Notes: a model not told the origin generated them from the sequence alone. A stretch of 64,000 nt of DNA from Pseudomonas pseudonitroreducens (GCF_021603645.1 NZ_BQHJ01000003.1:496001-560000); one strand, 5' to 3'; positions 35,195 through 45,071 are shown, counted from the first letter of the stretch. Made by a program: numbers and translations.

Positions 35195-35338
35195 GCCTGG
35201 CCTCTTCCATGAGTCAATGTGCTGCAGGTTACGGAAATCCACCCGCTAGCGTCGACCATCCGGCCGCACCCTTTGCTGGAAATTGTGACGCCCGGTAAGA
35301 TTCGCGTTCTTTTTCAACCGCCGCACAGGACACCCGCC

Positions 35339-35905
<567 letters not shown>

Positions 35906-35925
35906 TTCGCGCTCCGCTTCATGAA

Positions 35926-35950
35926 GAACCGGGCCAAGGCCCGGTTTTTT
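35926..35950 (+). terminator. Intrinsic terminator of dcd
   Basis: The stem AACCGGGCC / GGCCCGGTT with a 2-nt apparent loop (in practice 4) is followed by TTTTTTC. Confidence 0.9.
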
Positions 35951-35966
35951 CTTGGAACGAAGAGCC

Positions 35967-36042
35967 TGTAGGAGCGCGCCTGCTCGCGAACGGTCTGGCT
36001 CGGCCCCGAGGCGGGAGGTTCGCGAGCAAGCTCGCTCCTACA
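35967..36042. repeat. Inverted REP pair
   Basis: The units at 35967-35991 and 36018-36042 (TAGGAGCGNGCNTGCTCGCGAA core) are in opposite orientation and could form a long cruciform. The right unit runs over the stop codon of the minus-strand ATPase gene (36038-36040). Confidence 0.85.
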
Positions 36043-36580
36043 AAAGGCAGCGCATCAAGACGAATTCCGCGCGTTCCTCCAGACCGCCCAGCGGCAGCTC
36101 CAGCAGCCGATACCCCAATTCCTCATACACCTTGGCCATCATCGCCGCCGTTCGCTGCGCTTCGGCGAAGTCCTGCCTGCGTTCGGCGTCGTTGCGGTAG
36201 ATGGCTTCCCACGCGGGCGCCAGGAACACGGTCCGCGCGTAGCGCAGTTTCCGCGCGGCGATTTGCAGTTCTTCCGGAACCGCTAGGCCGCAGAGCCTCG
36301 CATACCCCAGCACATCCGGCAGGCCGCGATCGAACAGCCACAGGCCACCGCTATCGAGCGCCTGCTCACGAGTCGTCAGCGCGTGCTCGAACATTTCCCG
36401 GCAGAAGGCCTCCCGGTTTGCCCACGGCAGCGCGTCGCCGCCACTGGCCAGTTGCTCGCGGATGATGGCGCGGCCGCCTTCCTCGACGATGTTCAGGCCG
36501 TGATGGCGGTGCAGGTGATCGAGCAGTGTGCTCTTGCCGGCGCCGGGACCGCCGGTGATGACGATGAGGGATTCGGACAT
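36038..36580 (-). CDS. AAA-type ATPase/kinase-like protein (AAA_28)
   Basis: A 180-residue P-loop protein. It has Walker A GGPGAGKSTLLDHL near residue 10, EEGGRAIIREQ, and a DRGLPD motif (LFDRGLPDVLGYARL) near residue 97, all typical of the AAA_28 family related to nicotinamide-riboside kinase-like enzymes. The R-rich region RNDAERRQDF resembles a lid. The exact substrate is unknown. I chose the ATG at 36580; the longer frame is open but Pro/Phe-rich and unlikely. Its stop codon lies in a REP element, so the present 3' end may have been shaped by it. Confidence 0.75.
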   Translation of the reverse strand: MSESLIVITGGPGAGKSTLLDHLHRHHGLNIVEEGGRAIIREQLASGGDALPWANREAFCREMFEHALTTREQALDSGGLWLFDRGLPDVLGYARLCGLAVPEELQIAARKLRYARTVFLAPAWEAIYRNDAERRQDFAEAQRTAAMMAKVYEELGYRLLELPLGGLEERAEFVLMRCLL

Positions 36581-36661
36581 GGCGATGACTCCTGGGAAAG
36601 GATGCAGGGGACTACCAGCCGGGGAAGGTCTTGCAGGAAAGAAATGCAGCGGAGCAGAGAC

Positions 36662-36690
36662 GGGAAAAAAGAAAGGCACCCAAGGGGTGC
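36662..36690 (-). terminator. Intrinsic terminator of quiP
   Basis: The stem GGCACCC / GGGTGCC is followed on the minus strand by TTTCTTTTTTCCC. It lies 86 nt past the quiP stop. Confidence 0.85.
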
Positions 36691-36775
36691 CTGAATATGA
36701 TCATGGAGTAAGTCGACAATTCTGATTCCGGGACGGGAAGCAAGTTCCCGGCTCCCGGAAATATTTTTCAGATCA

Positions 36776-39316
36776 TCACTTCTCCGGCACCAGGGTCAGG
36801 CGCTTCACGCCGTAGACCTTCTCCAGGTTCTGCGACTGGAAGGGGAAGCTCATGTAGTTGCCCTTCAGCCAGGCGTCGATACCGTCGGCGTAGTGCGGGC
36901 TGGCCGGATTGCCGGACTGGCCGCTGCTGTTGAGGCCGATCATCGGTTCGCTCTGGCCGAAGTCGACGACGATGCGCATGGCCGGGATCAGCCAGGTGTT
37001 GAAGTCCTGGCCCCAGTGGTAGGCCGAGACGTTCAGCGTGCTGTGGTCGCCGCCGGCCGGGTAGGGGCCGCGGTCCAGGTAGCCCTTGATCGCGCCCAGG
37101 CTGGCGCGCTCGCCGGCACTGAGGTTGGGCGCCATCTTGGTGCTATCGCTGACCCACTCGTAGGTGTGCAGCTTGCCCCACTGCCAGGCGCGGCGATCGC
37201 TGCCCAGCTTCTGTTCGCAGAAGGCGGTGGCGGCGGCCAGGCTGCGGGCGAGGATGGTCGGTTTGTCTTCCTTCTGCGGGGTGCGGGTGTCATCCCAGAA
37301 CGGGCTGTCGTCACGGCCCAGCAAGTGGTCGGCCTGGGCCGAGTAGGAGAGGTTGGCGGTCTCGACGAAGGCTTTCCAGGACGGGCTGTCTTCCGGGCCC
37401 AGTTCGTCGAGGAAGATCTGTTTGCTGCTCTCCTGCAGGAAGGCCTCGTACAGCGCCGCATCAGCGGAAGTGGCCGAGAGCTTGCCGTCGAACGCCATGA
37501 TCCGGTCCAGCGCTTCGCGCGCGCGGGCGCGCTGGTCGGCGGGCAGGGCGTCGATGGCCTTCTTCAGCGGCTGTGCCATGCCGGGTGCGTCGAACATCGA
37601 CTGCAGCTTGCCGGCGAAGGGCGTGGTCTGGTCGTACTGCATGGCGATCATGCTGCGGTAGTCGTGGCTCTTGCTGCCGCCGGCGAGCTGGGCGATGCGC
37701 TCGTAACGCTCCGGGTAATACCAGGAGCTGGACAGCTGCGCGCCGTAGCCGGGCTGCACGCTGCGGTGGTTGGCGGTGCCCAGCCAGCCCTGCTGCGGGT
37801 CCTGGTCGGACGGGTGGAGGATCGGATCGGCGAAACCGTCCCAGTCGTAGCGTCCATCCCAGCCGGGAGAGGGCAGCAGGCCGCGGCCTTCCTTGCGGTT
37901 GGGGAAGCGTCCGGTGACCTGCCAGCCGATGTGCTTCTCGTCGGCGAACACGATGTTCAGCGCCATCGCGCGTACGTCACGGGTGGCGTCGAAGGCCTGC
38001 TCGACGTTCTTCGCCCGGGACAGGTCGAAGAAGGCGTCGAGGGTGCGGTCGGTTTCGCCCTGGATGCTCTGGTAGGCGATGCCGTAGCCGCTGGACAGCG
38101 GCAGCGGCTGCAGATCGTGTTTGCGCTCGCCCAGCGCGCTGTTGAGCAGCGGACCGTGGCGGGTTTCGTAGATGACCTCGCGGACCGGACTCTGGCCCTT
38201 GATGAAGAAGGTCTCGTTGCGTTCGATAGCCGGCTTCCACTGGCCATCGGCGAGGTAGTAGAGCTTGCTGCCCTGGCGCTTCACCTGTTCGAGGAAGAGG
38301 TCCTGGTTGTCGCCCATGACCATGGTCATGCCCCAGGCCAGCTTGCCGTTGAAACCGGCGACCACACCCGGTACGCCGGCGATGGAGACGCCCGCGGCGT
38401 TGTATTTCGGCGAGCGGATCTGTACGTAGTTCCACACCGAGGGCATGGACAGTGGCAGGTGGGTGTCGTTGGCCAGGATGCTCTTGCCGCTGCGGGTACG
38501 CTGCGGGGCAATCGCCCAGTTGTTGGAGGCGGCGACGCCCATCATCTGCAGCGCAGCGATCTGGCCCGCGGCCTTGTCCAGTTGCTCCAGACCGGCGATC
38601 TTGCCATCCAGGCGCAGGCCCTTGAGCTTCTCCGCCTCCTCGAAGGGCAGTGCTTCATCCGGATAGATCGGCGTCAGCCAGGGCAGCTTGTCGGCGCCGA
38701 CTTTTTGCGCGAGCACCAGGGAGGCGATCTCCTCCTGCAGGTTCACCGCCAGGCCGAAGTTGAGCAGGCTGAAGACCAGTGCGGAATCTTCCGGCTTCCA
38801 GTACTCGGGACGATAGCCGGACTCGGCCAGGTCCATCGGCAGCTTGTCGCGGTAGCGGTACAGGTAGGCATTGACGCCGCGCGCGTAGGTCTCGAAGAAA
38901 CGCTTGAGGCGTGGCGAGGCGCCGGCATACAGCGCATCGGCGGCCTTCTTCAGGTTCACCGTGCGCATGAAGCGGTCGGTCTCCAGGGCACCGGGGCCGA
39001 CCATTTCCGACAGGCGCCCCTGGGCCATCAGGCGCAGGCCGACCATCTGGCTGATGCGGTCGCTGGCGTGCACGTAGCCCAGGGTGAACAGCGCGTCGTG
39101 GAAGGTGCTGGTCTCGATCAGCGGCATCCCCAGGCTGTTGCGGCGGATCGATACGTTGTCCGCCAGGCCCTTGATCGGCTGCACGCCGTAGGTTGGCGGC
39201 AGGCTGCCCGCGTAGCGGTCGTTGAGCCAGCCCTGGCAACCGGTGAGGCTGACGGCGGCAGTGACGGTGGCGGCAAGGCCGAAGCTAGGAAGCCGGCGGA
39301 AGGCTCGCGGGGCCAT
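36776..39316 (-). CDS. quiP: Acyl-homoserine-lactone acylase QuiP (penicillin acylase family)
   Basis: An 846-residue Ntn-hydrolase precursor close to PAO1 QuiP (847), which deacylates long-chain acyl-homoserine lactones. An N-terminal signal with a lipobox-like VSLTGC is followed by the alpha chain. The autocleavage site and N-terminal nucleophile Ser of the beta chain lie in [10 protein letters not shown] near residue 266. Further conserved blocks are [18 protein letters not shown] and [10 protein letters not shown]. The C-terminal part carries [14 protein letters not shown] and [20 protein letters not shown]. The ATG at 39316 gives the family length. It may recycle or quench quorum signals in the periplasm. 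Confidence 0.92.
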   Translation of the reverse strand: MAPRAFRRLPSFGLAATVTAAVSLTGCQGWLNDRYAGSLPPTYGVQPIKGLADNVSIRRNSLGMPLIETSTFHDALFTLGYVHASDRISQMVGLRLMAQGRLSEMVGPGALETDRFMRTVNLKKAADALYAGASPRLKRFFETYARGVNAYLYRYRDKLPMDLAESGYRPEYWKPEDSALVFSLLNFGLAVNLQEEIASLVLAQKVGADKLPWLTPIYPDEALPFEEAEKLKGLRLDGKIAGLEQLDKAAGQIAALQMMGVAASNNWAIAPQRTRSGKSILANDTHLPLSMPSVWNYVQIRSPKYNAAGVSIAGVPGVVAGFNGKLAWGMTMVMGDNQDLFLEQVKRQGSKLYYLADGQWKPAIERNETFFIKGQSPVREVIYETRHGPLLNSALGERKHDLQPLPLSSGYGIAYQSIQGETDRTLDAFFDLSRAKNVEQAFDATRDVRAMALNIVFADEKHIGWQVTGRFPNRKEGRGLLPSPGWDGRYDWDGFADPILHPSDQDPQQGWLGTANHRSVQPGYGAQLSSSWYYPERYERIAQLAGGSKSHDYRSMIAMQYDQTTPFAGKLQSMFDAPGMAQPLKKAIDALPADQRARAREALDRIMAFDGKLSATSADAALYEAFLQESSKQIFLDELGPEDSPSWKAFVETANLSYSAQADHLLGRDDSPFWDDTRTPQKEDKPTILARSLAAATAFCEQKLGSDRRAWQWGKLHTYEWVSDSTKMAPNLSAGERASLGAIKGYLDRGPYPAGGDHSTLNVSAYHWGQDFNTWLIPAMRIVVDFGQSEPMIGLNSSGQSGNPASPHYADGIDAWLKGNYMSFPFQSQNLEKVYGVKRLTLVPEK

Positions 39317-39455
39317 GGAGATGTGCTCCTGCACAAAGAGGTCGCTTGGAAAAGGTCGCTTGAAACGCGCTACGTTAGTGAGCCGCCGGGGCCTGCGCAA
39401 GCCGCGCGGGCCGGGAATTGCAGCAGCCGACGAATAGTTGGGCCAGACAGCAGAA

Positions 39456-39474
39456 GGCCCGCGCTCGGCGGGCC
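39456..39474 (-). terminator. Hairpin after the SEC-C gene
   Basis: A stem GGCCCGC / GCGGGCC with a 5-nt loop lies 26 nt beyond the SEC-C stop on the minus strand and is followed there by TTCTGCTGT. Moderately convincing as a terminator. Confidence 0.55.
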
Positions 39475-39499
39475 CTCGGGGTAGTGCTCGAAGCCTGGA

Positions 39500-39700
39500 T
39501 CAGGCGCCGTGGCACTTCTTGTACTTGCTGCCGCTGCCGCAGGGGCAAGGATCGTTGCGGCCCACGTCCTTGAGCGGATTGCGCGCCGGCTCGTGGCTGT
39601 GGTTGCAGTGCGGGCCGTGCACGTGACCGTGGTCATGGTGGTGCTCATGATCGTGGTCGTGGTTGCAGTTCGGACCGTGTACGTGGGGTTCCTGGCTCAT
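39500..39700 (-). CDS. Small SEC-C zinc-binding protein with His-rich N-terminus
   Basis: A 66-residue protein. Its N-terminal half is a His/Asp/Cys-rich string with two GPNCNH/GPHCNH units separated by about 17 residues of mostly His, Asp and Glu. The C-terminal half is a SEC-C motif ([19 protein letters not shown]) as found in SecA and YchJ. It likely binds Zn or another divalent metal; the partner is unknown. The start at 39700 lies 8 nt after the upstream lipoprotein gene, so the two are co-transcribed. A second SEC-C protein (YchJ) is encoded about 2 kb away. Confidence 0.85.
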   Translation of the reverse strand: MSQEPHVHGPNCNHDHDHEHHHDHGHVHGPHCNHSHEPARNPLKDVGRNDPCPCGSGSKYKKCHGA

Positions 39701-39708
39701 GGTGACGC

Positions 39709-40194
39709 TCACTCGGGGATGAAATCGCCGGGAATTATCTCGCCATTGCGGGCGATGTGCACGCTCTGTCCGAACAGCAGGCCGGTCTTCACTTCGCCAT
39801 CGAGGCGGTAGCGGATCGGCTTGTCCGGGTCTTCCAGCAGCTTGACGATGTATTTCATGTGCCGCCACAGGTTGGTGGTCACCGGCACTTCGAAGGTTTC
39901 ATGGCCGTTAGCCGGCACTGTGAACCAGTTATTCGACTCGCCTTCGGCGAGATCGATATCGTTCAGCTTGACCTTGTAGGCCAGGCCGCGAACCGGAAGA
40001 CTGAAATCGTTCGGGTTGTCGATGCGGAAATGCAGGACGAATTCCTGCTCCAGCAAACGAGCTTTCACGACGTCGACTTTCTGCAGTTTCACGTCGGGTT
40101 GCTCGAAATCACCTGCCATCCAGCCGCAGCCCGAAACGAGGCTGAACAGCCAGAACAGGCTGAAAATTCTTATCATTTGCGCCTGATAATTCAT
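39709..40194 (-). CDS. LEA type 2 (WHy-domain) lipoprotein
   Basis: A 161-residue lipoprotein with a signal peptide and lipobox-like VSGC near residue 22. The domain [36 protein letters not shown] is the water-stress/hypersensitive-response (LEA_2) fold of desiccation-related proteins. It is probably anchored in the envelope; a role in stress is inferred from the family. It is divergent from the 40317 gene. Confidence 0.82.
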   Translation of the reverse strand: MNYQAQMIRIFSLFWLFSLVSGCGWMAGDFEQPDVKLQKVDVVKARLLEQEFVLHFRIDNPNDFSLPVRGLAYKVKLNDIDLAEGESNNWFTVPANGHETFEVPVTTNLWRHMKYIVKLLEDPDKPIRYRLDGEVKTGLLFGQSVHIARNGEIIPGDFIPE

Positions 40195-40316
40195 GTCTAC
40201 CCCTCAAGACGCCCCAGTGTACCAAGCACCTGCTCGGCCGCAAGTTGTTGTTACGTTAAAAGAAGCTGCACCATACTGGCCGAATGTAACCGGCGGGTTA
40301 ACACAGGAGAGTGATG

Positions 40317-40883
40317 ATGAGCCGTTATGAGATAGCCTTCTCGGGGCAGGTGGTGCCGGGCGCGCAGCTGGATACCGTCAAGGCCAACCTGGCCAGGCTG
40401 TTCCAGGCCGACGCCCAGCGTATCGCGCTGCTGTTCTCCGGGCGGCGCATGGTGATCAAGAACAACCTCGATGCCGAGGCGGCGGAGAAATACCGCAGTG
40501 TCATCGAGCGTGCCGGTGCGATTGTCGAAGTGGTCGACATGGACGCACAGATCGAGGAGATCGAACTGGCGCCGCCGCCCCCCGCGGAACCAGTGCCCGC
40601 TCCGCCTCATCCTGCTGCCGCGGTTCCGCCGGGTGCGCCACAAGGTCGCCTGAAGGTCGCACCGCGTGACGAATACATGGCGGCTTTCGCTGATGTCGAG
40701 GCGCCGGACTTCGGCCTTGCCCCGGTGGGTGCCGACCTGCAGGACGAGAAACCCGAGGCCCAGGCGCCGCGCGTGGATCTCAGCCAGTTCAGCGTCGCCC
40801 CGGTGGGCAGCGACATGGGCCAGGCCAAGACCGAGCCGGCCGGGCCTGCGCCGGACACCAGCCACCTCAAGTTGCAGGACTGA
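40317..40883 (+). CDS. Hypothetical protein with small N-terminal alpha/beta domain and Pro-rich tail
   Basis: A 188-residue protein. The N-terminal 70 residues (SGQVVPGAQLDTVKANLARLF, then LFSGRRMVIKNNLDAEAAEKYRSVIERAGA) match a small domain often found at the start of gammaproteobacterial proteins, sometimes fused to membrane domains. A Pro/Ala-rich linker and a low-complexity tail with two FGLAPVGADL/FSVAPVGSDM units follow. An AGGAGA site precedes two possible ATGs; 40317 is best spaced. Function unknown. Confidence 0.72.
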   Translation: MSRYEIAFSGQVVPGAQLDTVKANLARLFQADAQRIALLFSGRRMVIKNNLDAEAAEKYRSVIERAGAIVEVVDMDAQIEEIELAPPPPAEPVPAPPHPAAAVPPGAPQGRLKVAPRDEYMAAFADVEAPDFGLAPVGADLQDEKPEAQAPRVDLSQFSVAPVGSDMGQAKTEPAGPAPDTSHLKLQD

Positions 40884-41510
40884 TCAATCGCCCTGGTGCG
40901 GATCGTCCTGGTAGACGAACTTGGGCATTTCCCAGCGGAAGCGGATCGCCAGCATGCGGAACAGGAAGCCGGCGAACAGGGTGATCAGCATGGCCTGCTC
41001 CTTGGGCAGGTCGATCTGCAGGCAGATCAGGTAGCACCAGGCGCTGGCGAAGGACACGCTGGCGTACAGCTCGCGGCGGAAGATCAGCGGCACGTCGTTG
41101 CAGAAGATGTCCCGCAGGATGCCGCCGAATACCCCGGTAATCACCCCGCTCACGGCGGCGATCAGCAGGCTGTGGCCCATCTCCAGGCTGACCTGGCAGC
41201 CGATCAGGGTGAAAGCCACCAGGCCCACGGCGTCCAGCGCGAGGAACATCGAGCGCAGGTGGCGCATCAGCGGTGCGATGAACACGGTGACCAGTGCGGC
41301 GCCAGCGGTGAGCGCCAGGTACTCCGGGTGGCGCACCCAGGTCAGCGGGTAGTGGCCCAGCAGCATGTCACGCACCGAACCGCCGCCCAGGGCGGTGACG
41401 CAGGCGACCAGCACCACGCCGAACAGGTCCATGCTGCGCCGGCCGGCGGACAGTGCGCCGGTCATGGCTTCGGCGGTGATGGCGATGATGTAGAGAACGG
41501 TCAGCAGCAT
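40884..41510 (-). CDS. TRIC-type (YicG/UPF0126) membrane protein
   Basis: A 208-residue integral membrane protein with about seven helices and two repeats of the UPF0126/TRIC unit. The signatures are TALGGGSVRDMLLG and GVFGGILRDIFCNDVPLIFR. Prokaryotic TRIC channels conduct monovalent cations; in some bacteria the family is linked to glycine transport. The start at 41510 (MLLTVLY) gives the family length. Its stop directly abuts the preceding plus-strand stop (convergent, no gap). Confidence 0.9.
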   Translation of the reverse strand: MLLTVLYIIAITAEAMTGALSAGRRSMDLFGVVLVACVTALGGGSVRDMLLGHYPLTWVRHPEYLALTAGAALVTVFIAPLMRHLRSMFLALDAVGLVAFTLIGCQVSLEMGHSLLIAAVSGVITGVFGGILRDIFCNDVPLIFRRELYASVSFASAWCYLICLQIDLPKEQAMLITLFAGFLFRMLAIRFRWEMPKFVYQDDPHQGD

Positions 41511-41633
41511 GGCGAGGTCCGGCAGGGGTAGCCGGTGCGGCGAATCACTGCCGTCCCGGAAAAAAGCGCGGATTCTAGCCCAGACACCGAATGCCCCCAA
41601 GGGGGGCGAGTTGGCGCCTCACTCGATCCTGTC

Positions 41634-42107
41634 CTACTCAATCCAGGGACCGCAGCATTTCTTCAGCTTGCCGCCGGCGCCGCAGGGGCAGGGATCGTTG
41701 CGCCCCAGCTTCATCGGCACGGTAGGGTCGAGGAAGTACCAGCGGCCGTCGCGCTGGACGAATCCCGAGCACTCGTGGTGGCTGTGCTCGCCGCCGGCGT
41801 CATGCCAGCGTGCGATGAAGGCCACCCGCGCGTGCTCCGGCTGGCCGCCGAGCACTTCGTGGCTCTCCACCTCCAGGCCCAGCCAGGTGCTGCCCAGGCT
41901 CCAGGTGCGGATGGCGTCCAGGTCCAGGCCGGGTTGCTGGGCCGGCAGCGTGGTATCGCGCAGGTAATCCACCAGGCCCAGCGCATAGGCGCTGTAGCGC
42001 GAACGCATCAGCGCCTCGGCAGTTGGCGCGGCCAGGCCCGCGTGGAAGCGCCCGCAGCAGTCGGGCAGCGGGCGGCCGCTGCAGCAGGGACAGGTCGGTT
42101 CGGTCAT
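41634..42107 (-). CDS. YchJ-family SEC-C/NTF2-like protein
   Basis: A 157-residue UPF0225 (YchJ) protein. It has an N-terminal SEC-C motif ([19 protein letters not shown]), a middle NTF2-like domain ([20 protein letters not shown]) and a C-terminal SEC-C motif ([20 protein letters not shown]). Its function is not established; the Cys sets bind metal. The start at 42107 lies 2 nt after the stop of the next upstream gene, so the two are a unit. Confidence 0.9.
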   Translation of the reverse strand: MTEPTCPCCSGRPLPDCCGRFHAGLAAPTAEALMRSRYSAYALGLVDYLRDTTLPAQQPGLDLDAIRTWSLGSTWLGLEVESHEVLGGQPEHARVAFIARWHDAGGEHSHHECSGFVQRDGRWYFLDPTVPMKLGRNDPCPCGAGGKLKKCCGPWIE

Positions 42108-42109
42108 GG

Positions 42110-42598
42110 TCACCACCAGTACTTGCCGAAGTTTTCCGGGTTGGCCCAGAACTTCGCGTTGAGCCAGTCCGGAACCTGTTTGTATTCGTGCAGATCGTAG
42201 GTGAACAGGGTGATCACCTGGGCGTCGCGCTGGAAGCGCTCGCTGGCCTGCATGGCCAGGGCGTAGAAGTCCGCGTCCTGCGCCTGGGCAGCGTCGAGGT
42301 CGACCAGTACGGCGACGCGGCTGCTGTTGAGATTGCGGATACCGCCCACCAGTTGCTGCGCTTCGCGGCGCGGCAGGTGTTCCAGGCAGTCGGCCAGCAA
42401 CGCGAGGTCGTAGCGCTGGCCGGCCAGTTCCGCCGGCAGAGCGCCGGCGTCGGCATGAAACAGCTCGCAGTCCGGATGCGCCGCGAGGAAGGCATCCACT
42501 GCCGGGATCTGGCTGGCACCCACCAGCAGCAAGCGCTGCGGTTGATAGCGATCGAGCAGGGCGGCGAGGGCTTGTTGCGGCGTGCGTGTCGAAATCAT
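42110..42598 (-). CDS. DUF6231-like / methyltransferase-fold hypothetical protein
   Basis: A 162-residue protein. It shows a Rossmann-like pattern ([37 protein letters not shown]) reminiscent of an S-adenosylmethionine methyltransferase core. The C-terminal [18 protein letters not shown] is distinctive of a Pseudomonas family I believe is DUF6231. No catalytic motif is clear. It lies immediately upstream of ychJ in the same orientation. Confidence 0.65.
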   Translation of the reverse strand: MISTRTPQQALAALLDRYQPQRLLLVGASQIPAVDAFLAAHPDCELFHADAGALPAELAGQRYDLALLADCLEHLPRREAQQLVGGIRNLNSSRVAVLVDLDAAQAQDADFYALAMQASERFQRDAQVITLFTYDLHEYKQVPDWLNAKFWANPENFGKYWW

Positions 42599-42738
42599 GG
42601 GGCTCGTCGAAAGCGAAAAATAATGAACGAAGACTAGCGTGTGACACCCATATGGCCTAGTGCTGGCGCATTCTGTCAGTCACGTCTTTACTCGGTAATT
42701 GTCGGTCGAGACCCGATCATTAGAGGAGACATAACTTT

Positions 42739-43371
42739 ATGAGCATCACAAGGACCGCTTTACCCCTGCTGCTGGTAAGCACGTTGCTCACCGGTTGCGC
42801 AGGGTTGCAGAAGTCCGATTGGCCGACTTGCGCCGTGGTTGGCGGTGTCGGTGGCGCAGGTCTGGGCTCCATTGAAAGCAGCGCATGGGCTGGCTGGGGC
42901 GCCCTGATCGGTGGTGTGCTGGGTGCGTCCTACTGCTGGGTACATGGTGCCGCAGAACAAGTGGCCGAGGTCCCGCCGCCTGCACCGGCTCCTGAGCCTG
43001 CTCCGGCTCCGCTGCCCAAGGAAGAGACCATCGTGGTGCGTGACCTGCACTTCGCCTTCGACTCGTCGAAGATCGATGCGCAGGACAAGGACAAGCTCGA
43101 TACCATCGCTACCCGCCTGAAAGGTGAGGCCGCGAGCACCGAGCTGAACATCGGTGGTCATACCGACAGCATCGGTACCGACGCCTACAACCAGAAACTG
43201 TCCGAGCGCCGCGCCAACGCCGTGTCCAACTACCTGGTCGATGCCGGCGTACCTGCCAGCAGCATCAAATCTGTCGTCGGTTATGGCGAAAGCCAGCCGG
43301 TCGCGGATAACAAGACCAAGGAAGGCCGCGCCGAGAACCGTCGCGTGGAAATCAAGATCACCCGCCAGTAA
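42739..43371 (+). CDS. OmpA-family lipoprotein
   Basis: A 210-residue outer-membrane protein with a lipobox (LLTGC near residue 20), a glycine-zipper-like region (GGVGGAGLGSIESSAWAGWGALIGG), an Ala/Pro-rich linker and a C-terminal peptidoglycan-binding OmpA domain. The latter contains HFAFDSSKID, then GGHTDSIGTDAYNQKLSERRANAV and KEGRAENRRVEI. It tethers the outer membrane to murein. An AGAGGA site precedes the ATG. Confidence 0.93.
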   Translation: MSITRTALPLLLVSTLLTGCAGLQKSDWPTCAVVGGVGGAGLGSIESSAWAGWGALIGGVLGASYCWVHGAAEQVAEVPPPAPAPEPAPAPLPKEETIVVRDLHFAFDSSKIDAQDKDKLDTIATRLKGEAASTELNIGGHTDSIGTDAYNQKLSERRANAVSNYLVDAGVPASSIKSVVGYGESQPVADNKTKEGRAENRRVEIKITRQ

Positions 43372-43391
43372 GTCTGGGGTGATGCCTGCAG

Positions 43392-43414
43392 AGGGGGCCT
43401 TCGTGGCCCCCTTT
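43392..43414 (+). terminator. Intrinsic terminator of the OmpA-family gene
   Basis: The stem GGGGGCC / GGCCCCC has a TTCG-containing loop and is followed by TTT, 21 nt beyond the stop. Confidence 0.8.
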
Positions 43415-43491
43415 GTCATTCCCGGTTGCCACTGGCATAGGCCGGGGCAGAGGCGTATGTTCCCCGGCAAAGAAAAAACCGGGGGCATTTC

Positions 43492-43794
43492 ATGAAAGCG
43501 TTGTTGGGGCTGGGCAAGCTGATTGCCCTGTTGTTCTGGCTGGCGGTGCTGGCCAACCTGATCCAACCCTTCGCACATCCCTTCGCCCTGCTGCTCAATG
43601 CGGCTGGCGCGCTGATCCTGCTGATCCACATCCTTGAAGTCCTGGCGCTGCGCAAGCGACTGCAGGGGCGCCCGCATCCGGGCATGGACCGCCTGCAGAT
43701 ACTGCTGTTCGGCGTCTTTCATTTCGCGACCCTGCCGCTGCCGGCAGTGGAGCAACCGGCATCCGCAAAAGTAGAAGGAGATACCCATGCGTAA
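43492..43794 (+). CDS. DUF1145-family membrane protein
   Basis: A 100-residue protein with two or three hydrophobic helices (ALLGLGKLIALLFWLAVLANLI, FALLLNAAGALILLIHILEVLAL). The NLIQPFAHPF and LLFGVFHFATLPL segments are characteristic of DUF1145. It is an inner-membrane protein of unknown function. Its end overlaps the next start by 8 nt. Confidence 0.82.
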   Translation: MKALLGLGKLIALLFWLAVLANLIQPFAHPFALLLNAAGALILLIHILEVLALRKRLQGRPHPGMDRLQILLFGVFHFATLPLPAVEQPASAKVEGDTHA

Positions 43795-44551
43795 GTCGCT
43801 GCTGGGCCTGGCGCTGTTCGCTCCGCTGGCCTGTTCGGCTGCCGGCACCGTCTCGGTGGAAGCCAATACCGTGCTGCGCCTGCCGGTGAAGGGCGACAGC
43901 CTGAGCCTGGACCGCGTCAGTGTGGGGCCCGAGGGCGCGCTGCTGATCCCGTCGCGGGTCAAGGAGCTGAAGATCGGCGAGCTGGACCTGGCGAAGAATG
44001 CCCGCCTCGGTGTGTTTCCCGGCAGCGACGCGCTGCAGATCGAGGTGCTGCACGGCAACCTTGCCGACGGCAGCGTGATCGCCGCGCAGGGCAGTTCCGG
44101 CAGCTTCGAGAAGCCCGCCAGCGGCGGTCGCAACCTGGTGTTGCGGCTGCAGGACGTGGCGGTGGAAAACCTGCTGATCGACGTCCGCGGCGGTGTTGGT
44201 GCGCCGGGCTATGACGGCCTGGATGGCGGCAGTGCGCAGACTTCCGGTTGCCTGTGGGGCAGCGGCAGGTCCGCTGGCGACGGCCAGAACGGTGCCGATG
44301 GCCAGACCGGGGCGTCCGGCGGCGTGGTGCGCCTGGAAGTCCCTGAGCAGTTCGCTGTCGAGAAGGTCAGGGTGCGCCTGGAAGGCGGCGCTGGCGGAGC
44401 GGGCGGCAAGCCCGGCAAGGCCGGACCGCGCAGCGCCGAGAAAGGCTGCTGGTTCTATTCGGTGGCGGGCGAGAAGCCCGGCGCGGAAGGCCAGGGCGGT
44501 GCGGAAGGGGCGAAGGGCAGCGAAGGCCGCCTGGACGTGAAGCGCTTCTGA
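43787..44551 (+). CDS. Secreted Gly-rich collagen-like protein
   Basis: A 254-residue protein with a signal peptide (LLGLALFAPLACSAAG). The mid-region (GSVIAAQGSSGSFEKPASGGRNL) is beta-rich. The C-terminal 110 residues are Gly-rich with collagen-like spacing (GAPGYDGLDGGS, GQNGADGQTGASGG, GGAGGAGGKPGKAGP, GAEGQGGAEGAKGSEG) and contain an isolated pair of Cys. It is related to small bacterial Gly-rich/collagen-like surface proteins; function unknown. It overlaps the DUF1145 gene and is likely translationally coupled. Confidence 0.75.
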   Translation: MRKSLLGLALFAPLACSAAGTVSVEANTVLRLPVKGDSLSLDRVSVGPEGALLIPSRVKELKIGELDLAKNARLGVFPGSDALQIEVLHGNLADGSVIAAQGSSGSFEKPASGGRNLVLRLQDVAVENLLIDVRGGVGAPGYDGLDGGSAQTSGCLWGSGRSAGDGQNGADGQTGASGGVVRLEVPEQFAVEKVRVRLEGGAGGAGGKPGKAGPRSAEKGCWFYSVAGEKPGAEGQGGAEGAKGSEGRLDVKRF

Positions 44552-44572
44552 AACCCAGGCTCGTTGCAACTA

Positions 44573-44604
44573 AGGGCCCGCCTGGCAAGTCAGGCGGGCC
44601 TTTT
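44573..44604. terminator. Intrinsic terminator between convergent genes
   Basis: A 10-bp stem GGCCCGCCTG / CAGGCGGGCC with a 6-nt loop is followed by TTTTG on the plus strand. It serves the collagen-like gene and perhaps also the convergent CopD-like gene. Confidence 0.88.
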
Positions 44605-44606
44605 GT

Positions 44607-45071
44607 TTACCAGTGCGGGCGTGCTGCGACGAAGGCCACCAGCGCCATGCCGATCAGCAGGTTCAGACCCACGGTCTTGCGGATCTTGCCCAGCGCGGCG
44701 CCACCGGCCGGCCAGTCCTCGGCGCCCACCGCGCGGCGCAGTTCCGGCAGCTGCAGCGCCTGGATGCGCAGGAACAGTGCGAGCATCGCCACGTACAACC
44801 CCATCATCACCTGCACGTAGCGCGGTGCGCCGGCCATGCCGTTGAAGCTCAGGTGCAGCATGCCCACGCCGGTCACCGGCAGCAGGATCACCGCCGCCCA
44901 CACCCAGCGGAAGAAGCGCGGGAATACCTCCAGCCACAGCTTCAGCCGGGCCGGCGCCTCCAGCGCAGCGACCGCGGCCGGGCGCAGCACCATCCAGGCG
45001 AAGAACATGCCGCCGACCCAGACCAGGGCGGCCAGGAGGTGCAGGGCATAGACGAAGGCAAAGGGTGTCAT
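44607..45071 (-). CDS. CopD-family membrane protein
   Basis: A 154-residue four-helix membrane protein. Its N-terminus (YALHLLAALVWVGGMFFAWMVLRPAA) has the conserved His of CopD/YebZ-type domains, and a WAAVILLPVTGVGML helix and GLNLLIGMALVAFVA helix follow. A stand-alone CopD domain without CopC nearby may be cytochrome-b-like rather than a copper importer. It is divergent from dinG. Confidence 0.82.
   Translation of the reverse strand: MTPFAFVYALHLLAALVWVGGMFFAWMVLRPAAVAALEAPARLKLWLEVFPRFFRWVWAAVILLPVTGVGMLHLSFNGMAGAPRYVQVMMGLYVAMLALFLRIQALQLPELRRAVGAEDWPAGGAALGKIRKTVGLNLLIGMALVAFVAARPHW

Noticed and set aside
36893-39484. 863-residue open frame antisense to quiP
   Set aside because: Shadow of quiP; no protein-like motifs and it crosses the quiP promoter.
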